Origin: Lasioglossum baleicum
Lineage: Eukaryota > Arthropoda > Insecta > Hymenoptera > Halictidae
Reading direction: 5' to 3'
NCBI RefSeq assembly: GCF_051020765.1
Contig: NC_134933.1
Span: 16,093,461-16,157,460, forward strand
DNA: 64,000 nucleotides
The notes below the pieces were generated by a model. That model had not been told where the DNA came from. It saw only the letters and a program-made list of their open reading frames with translations, and ran no database searches. Positions 58,560-64,000 of this stretch are shown piece after piece; position 1 is the first letter of the stretch, and the number at the start of each line of letters is the position of its first letter. Made by a program: the position numbers and the translations under genes.

Positions 58560-59105
58560 TCCAACAAACAACACTCGCGCGTGAACACTCACACACCGCT
58601 AGGGTACACTCACTCACTGCTAGACCACGTATACGTACGCGAGGATTGCAAAGGTCAGGGATTCCACTTCTGATTTCTCGATAATGCAAAGACGGGGTTT
58701 TTTAGTACTCGAAACCACTAGATGAAAGATCAATCTAGGGCGCTGTTTGCCTCAAACGTCCTTCTTTTACCTTTCCGAACAATGGTTTTGCAATATTCGG
58801 CTGCATGTTGTCCGTCGGAGAGGCTAGTACGCCAGCGTGACTGCAGCGTCATCTGACTTGCAACATGCGACGGGCAACATGCAGCCGAATATTGCAAAAC
58901 CACTGTTCGGAAAGGTAAAAGAAGGACTTTTGAGGCAAACAGCGCCCTAGATTGATCTTTCATCTAGCGGTTTTGACTACTAAAAAATTCCGTCTTTAAC
59001 ATTATCGAGAAATCAGAAGTGGAATCCCCGACCTTTGCAATCCTCGCGTACGTATACGTGGTCTAGCGGTGTGTGAGTGTTCACGCGCGAATGTCGTCGG
59101 TTGGA
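58560..59105. mobile_element. Family I foldback element (~250 bp arms)
   Basis: Arms run 58560-58822 and about 58868-59105 with a ~45 bp spacer. Matching blocks include CGCGCGTGAACACTCACACA, TACGTACGCGAGGATTGCAA, AGAAATCAGAAGTGGAATCC (reverse), CTAGATTGATCTTTCATCTA (reverse), GGTAAAAGAAGGAC (reverse) and GCAGCCGAATATTGCAAAAC (reverse). The left arm has a ~20 bp internal duplication around ACACTCACTCACT. The overlapping open frames are unsupported. Confidence 0.9.
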
Positions 59106-59113
59106 GGCGGTAG

Positions 59114-59263
59114 ACTCGTTTTCAGGATTGCAAGGGTGCGAGATTCGCGTTCTTATTCCTCGATAACACACAAATGGGGTTTCTCAGTAGTCAAAAACGC
59201 TAGATAAAAGATCGATCTAGTGCACTATCGCCCTCAAAAGTCCTATTTTTTCGTTTACGAGGC
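59114..59263. mobile_element. Family I element, diverged single-arm copy
   Basis: AGGATTGCAAGGGTGCGAGA, CTCGATAACACACAAATGGG, GTAGTCAAAAACGCTAGATA and CCCTCAAAAGTCC repeat, in the same order and orientation, the left arm of the foldback element that ends 9 bp earlier. Identity is much lower than between the two arms. Confidence 0.7.
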
Positions 59264-62010
59264 GTAATTTGCATTATTTGTTTGTTTGCGTTTGGCGGTG
59301 TAACCAGATTAGGCCGGACAGATTGAACGCCAGAACCAAGGTGGCGCATCGCTTCATTAAGAAATTTCATTAACTGGCTAAAGACCGGCCCCGCCTTCAG
59401 TAAACTTTGTTCCGTTGGCACGGTATATTAAGAAAATTCACATTAATTGAATACATAGTGAAAATAAACAAGAGAAGACAGTGATGTTATAATGCTCCGT
59501 TTTATTAAGATGTGAATAATATCTCTGGTGTGTTTTAGTACGATTAGTTTAGCAACTTCGAGAATACATAGAGATGGTTCTGCTAGCTTAGTATAAGTCT
59601 TTCACGTCCCACTATTTAACCCATTGCTATGCTATTTAGGTTTATTTTCGATCAGTAATTCGGCTGTTTGGGTTGATTAAAAATACGTGTATATAAATTA
59701 GTAAACCACTGTCAAAATTAGAAGAAATTGATGCATTAAGCACTGTCATCAAACAGAAATCATAAACATGAAAATTTCGACTTAAAAAATTGCTAAATCC
59801 CGAGTGGTTCAAAAAAGTTGTCATTCGTATAATCGTCAAAACTGTCCGGAGCTCGAGTGTACATTTAAATCGGAATAAAAATTTACGCGGACGACGAAAA
59901 GGCGGTTAATTTTTAAACGAAGCGCCGTTTCAAATATTAATTGCGATGAATGCGACGAATCTGTCGAATCAATAGCGCGCGACAGTTTAGTTGTATAAAA
60001 ATGACGTGTTTCGACCGACTCTCGTCGCGACGGTCAGACGAAAATTATTGTATATTTGATTTATGATGTTTCTCGCGGCAGACCGGATTGTATCACGTAC
60101 AGATGAGAGATCGGTGTAGCAAGGATCGCACGGAGGATTCTATTTTAAAGAACTCCGACAGCGAGAAATTATTTACGGCGCGTCCCATTTATTTTTGCAG
60201 TTTCGCGTCGAGTGGATCATCGGCGAAGGTGTTCCCGCCGATCCGCTCGGTCAATTTAGAATCGTCGGCCTTGTGAAAAATGGATTTCATCGAAATACCA
60301 GGAGACGAGCGATCGTTAACGCATTCCATGGCACAGCCCGGCCCGGTTGTCCATGTTGTGGTGTGTCGCGGGCTTTTGTGGCCAAGAAACGGCCGTTTCA
60401 TAGAAAACGTATCGGTAACACGTTCGGGAAAATTGATGCGTTCCCTCGACTTTCCATTTTTCATTCATACCCGCATTCCTCCATAAAATGCATCCCCATG
60501 TCTGCATTAAAAGCTTTCAAATGTGTTCCGCATATTTCAATAATCTTCTGCTAGCTTAATCTCCAGGAATTTCTGATTATTTTACTCTGCGTATAGGGGT
60601 GTAACTACACCCCAGACTAATAAAAACATATACGGAATGTTACCGAATGAAAATGACCCAAATTCTCTTATACCTACCGCCATGAAAATCAAAAAAATTC
60701 CAGAGATATTCACGCAGTCAAAGAGTTTTCTTTTTACATTTTACACTGAAAACATGTAGGGGTGTGATTGCAGCCGAGTATAGTGTTAACATTAGAATAT
60801 GTGTACGCAGAGTGAAGGCTAAAAATTGACTGCTGGTATTCCTCCTAAAGTAAATAAAAAATGTTGCCATCGTCAATATGGTAGCTTGTGGAACTCACCA
60901 TGAAAAGGTTGTGGATCTTCGTGCAAACTTCAATTTTCTAATTCTTGAGAAATTGAGAGAAATTCGATCCATCCGAGGAAGGTAAACATCTCGTTAAAGT
61001 TTTGCAAAAATGCTGCATAAGATCCACAGTGTAACTATGAATGTCTCCACATCGAGCAGAGCTCAGGGACTCGAATTTTGCAGCGAAAGAATCGCGTTGC
61101 TTCGCGAACAAGTCGAAGACCAGCTACGAACTTCGGTATGCTTCGTTCGCATTTAATCGAGGCTTTTAAAAGTTCAGTTGTTCAAATGCTCGTCAAAACT
61201 TTCATCCCGGTGTGACTCTTTTTTTTTATTTCCCGCCGCGCTGCAGATGCGGCGAATCCACTTATAAATGTTTTTGAAAGCAGCGAGATTCCATAAAGTC
61301 CTGTAAAAATGTAACTTCCCGCTATTGGAACGTCAGAGGGTGTAACCACCATCAATCTCGAAAGTTCCGAGTTGGAACAGGAGTGAAAAGAGCGTTACAA
61401 GAGGTTTGTCTGTTTTTCCCCGTGAAAAGTATTTCGCCAGGGTAAACTCGGTTTTCGCGTTTCAATTCTGGTGAATATCCCTTTGAGCAAATAACAAAAG
61501 AGCTCACCTGGCTGGTTCCCGGTCTTTCAGAGCCTAATCTAGTCGAAGTACGTGTGGAAACGTTCTGAAAGAGAGGCGATGTGACGCGTTTCCCAGGGAA
61601 AAACGAATATCATTCGGCACAGTTGCCTCGTAACATCCGACCTGGCTGCTCGGGGCACCCTTTGACTCGTAATTAACACTCTCTCCGATTACGAAATGAA
61701 AATATTTGCCCGTCTCGCAAGCACCGCTCTCGGAAACTGTCTTTTTGCTATTCCGGGAGAGCTGAAGACTCGTGATTATACGTTTTAAAACGAATTTCCG
61801 TCGTGCAGGGTGCGCACCGCCCTTCAAAAGGCCACTTCGCACTGACTCGATTTGAATACTTTGCAGATTTTAAGCGCCCTGCTGCACCTTTTACACGCTT
61901 AATGGAAGAAACGATTTTTCTCGACAGAAATGGATACTCGGAACCGCGAATGGAAAGTTTTGTGGATGAAGGGCCGACTATGTATTCTGTTAAACCTTAC
62001 GTGATCACTA
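59264..62010. other. Intergenic DNA, no recognised gene
   Basis: It includes the TATAGGGGTGTAACTACACC hairpin repeat at about 60590-60640 and a MITE end near 61016 (GCATAAGATCCACAGTG). Open frames at 60189-60554 and 61534-61842 lack motifs. Confidence 0.4.
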
Positions 62011-62174
62011 GACTGCGGATTGTACGCATTTATAACAAAAATGGGTAGGTACAAATTCAAACAGTGAAAGGATTCAGAGAATTTGAAATTAGTGACGAAA
62101 GAAAGAACTATTTACTTGGCTCCGGTTCCTTACAATTTATGCGTAACATTTTTATTTTGCATAAAGACCGCTTT
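62011..62174. mobile_element. GACTGCGGAT-family MITE (copy 10)
   Basis: Left end TA-GACTGCGGATTGTACGC, then ATTTATAACAAAAATGGGTA; the interior has TTACTTGGCTCCGGTTCC; right end TTTATTTTGCATAAAGACCG, where the terminus is altered. About 165 bp. Confidence 0.78.
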
Positions 62175-62179
62175 ATGGA

Positions 62180-63506
62180 CTATGGATGCTAGTGTAAAAT
62201 TAAAATTCTCTGCTCCAAGTTCCAAGAAACGAACTAATCTCACAACTTTTTTAATATCGACGAAGAAAAACGGTTACAGAAAAATGGTTACTGTGTTATT
62301 AATAACGTAGTACATATTTTCTAAACGTTTTATATCTACCCTACACATGGAGAATAAGGAATAGACTGAATCATTATGTTCATTGAAACGTCTAAGATTA
62401 GTAGTTGTTTATCTTCAAGCAATTCCATGCCGCGAAGGCAGACTATAGGGGCTGCAATACGGCACATTTACCCTAACACGTTTCGAACCGGGAAATCTTC
62501 GAAAGCGCCCGCACGGGATGTAGCCGCAAACATCACGACTCGATTTTCTGCGTGGGGCAAAATCAGTGTTGGGGCGAGTGGGATCAGAAAAAATAGGGGA
62601 ATCGTGCGAGACAAGGGATCATCTATCGGGTGTCCTGGATTCTAAGATCCGTAAGAACGATATCTGGCTCGACGGCGGCGCGGCGGCGGGTTCGATCAAT
62701 CAAGAAAAGCGAACGGCGGTCGTGTTCCCGGTTGTAAACGTGAAACACAAAGGCGGCCACGAGTCGCAGGATCGATAACGCCTTCGCCACGCTACCGGAC
62801 GTGTATCACGGTATAGGAGCGTGTGCTGGCTCGATGACCAAAGAGCGTGTCCCTCGTCGGCGGGAAACGCTGTGGGAAGGGAGATCCAAATAGAGAGAGG
62901 GAGGGAGAGAGAGAGAGAGAGAGAGAAATAAAGGAAGAGAGACCGGAGTACCAGAAAGAGAGTGCCGAGTGACGGAGATAGAGAGAGAAAGAAAGAAGAA
63001 AACCTAGTGATGGAGAGAGAGAAAAAGTCGCACACCTGGCTGATTGAGAACCGCTGTCCTCTACCTGGCTGTTTAATAGGAGAGCGGAGAGCGTGGAATG
63101 TCCTCGTAAAAGCGAGAGCGAGAGGGACGGCTAGAATTGAAGGGGATAGAGCAGGAGCCACGCGGATGGAGGCCGCTGTTTAAAGAAGGACACCCGATAC
63201 AGGAGGCATTGTACCCGGTTCTACCGTGTGCCGTTCCAGGTGCTGGAGGGCAGTCGGCTCTCGCCTCGGGACTCGGGACGAGCATATACTGCCTGTGTAT
63301 TTCCTTCTCCGTAAGTTGCATCGCATTCGCCCGGTGCGACGTTCGCACACGTCAACGTACACGGCCACCAAATGTCGCCGCCACCGCGATCCGTGTACCC
63401 GCGATCCACATCGGAACCTGGACACCTGCTCTAACCACTCACGCGACCTGGGAACTTTGTCCGAGGACTGTAAACTGTAAATATCCAGCGTGTCGAGTCA
63501 GAGAAT
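62180..63506. other. CpG-rich region with (GA)n tract; possible promoter / 5' exon
   Basis: GA microsatellite at 62891-62936, flanked by CpG-rich DNA from about 62450 to 63480. A strong donor-like site, TTCTCC-GTAAGTTG, lies near 63310 on the plus strand, but no ATG-initiated frame reads well into it. It could be a non-coding first exon of a gene to the right; this is inference from composition and one splice-like site. Confidence 0.3.
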
Positions 63507-63920
63507 CGTAGGATACTTCTCGGTGATCCTGTAAATCCTGGATACGGTTGTGAGAGACTTACTTGAGCGACTCAGGTAGCTACCAAGTTCTTGGTCGTCC
63601 TCTGAAATTCTAGATATGGTTGTAGCAGTCTTGTTTGGTAGGTGCAGGAAGCTTTTGGAGTTCTGGAGTTTGGTGGACAGGTCGAGGAGCCTCTGATAGG
63701 GTGCTTGTACAGTCGCCAAGTTCTTGGCTGTCCTCTAAAATCCTGTATATGGTTGTAGCAGTCTTATTTGACCGATAGAAGACCGCTTTTGTTGTGAACT
63801 ACGAAGGACTCTTCAGAGTCCTTGAAAGACTACTCCGTAGATTTGCCAACTTCTTGATAATCCTCTTGCATCCTACACACGGTTATAACATTCTTCTTGG
63901 ATCGATGCAAGCCTCGTCTA
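63507..63920. repeat. ~132-bp tandem repeat at window end
   Basis: The block RCCAAGTTCTTGGCTGTCCT with CTAAAATCCTGTATATGGTT and GTAGCAGTCTTRTTTG recurs at 63582, 63715 and 63845 (steps 133 and 130 bp), with a partial earlier unit near 63520. The third unit is more diverged. The array may continue beyond the window. Confidence 0.8.
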
Positions 63921-64000
63921 AACCCACAGACTCTTAGGAATATTTCAAAAATTGATCGCAGCAGGTCAGATTATTAACCCTTAACGGTCCAATGCCGTAA

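Noticed and set aside
58730..59421. Two minus-strand open frames sharing an R-T-F-E-x-x-S-A-L-D tail
   Set aside because: The shared tail comes from the repeated arm of the family I element; neither frame has other conserved residues.
62962..63183. Plus-strand open frame over the GA-rich tract
   Set aside because: Low-complexity translation of a microsatellite (E/R/K repeats); no start context or homology.

Overview
This is eukaryotic nuclear DNA, almost certainly from an insect. It has short GT-AG introns, three recognisable single-copy animal genes split into exons, and non-coding DNA full of short transposon relics and minisatellites. A hymenopteran (bee, ant or wasp) is my best guess, from the compact exons and the CpG-rich patches in otherwise AT-rich DNA. 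Nothing read here fixes the species. I found no operons, tRNA or rRNA genes, or CRISPR arrays.

Layout. (1) 19-4006, + strand: the last nine exons of NBAS, a subunit of the NRZ/Dsl1 tethering complex for Golgi-to-ER traffic and a factor linked to nonsense-mediated decay. The 5' part lies outside the window. (2) 5272-6916, + strand: a complete five-exon MTHFSD gene, with a folate cyclo-ligase-like domain and a C-terminal RRM, starting with a 16-nt coding exon. (3) 13441-35248, - strand: a complete eight-exon STK32 (YANK) serine/threonine kinase of 417 residues, converging on MTHFSD. Its fourth intron is 9.8 kb and separates the catalytic-loop exon from the exon with the DFN (in place of DFG) motif. 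A CpG-rich region with a GA/CT tract lies upstream of its first coding exon. (4) 36.4-64.0 kb: about 28 kb with no host gene I can recognise, holding mobile-element relics, foldback (palindromic) elements, minisatellites and three CpG-rich patches that could be promoters or 5' exons of genes lying elsewhere.

Mobile DNA. The most abundant family is a ~180-200 bp element with ends beginning GACTGCGGAT and flanked by TA (Tc1/mariner type), present about ten times plus fragments. A second family has TTAA flanks and CACTAAACCTACC ends (piggyBac type); one intact copy sits inside a 60-bp tandem array. There are long foldback elements at 15.7, 42.5, 50.65 and 58.56 kb, TIR elements at 4.3, 39.1, 44.0 and 44.9 kb, a decayed LTR retrotransposon at 51.65-54.14 kb with a tRNA-Leu-type primer-binding site, and a LINE reverse-transcriptase tail at 43.5 kb.

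The three genes have unrelated functions and look like ordinary neighbours. I saw no convincing new multi-gene system. The least explained structures are the foldback elements and the nested repeat insertions.
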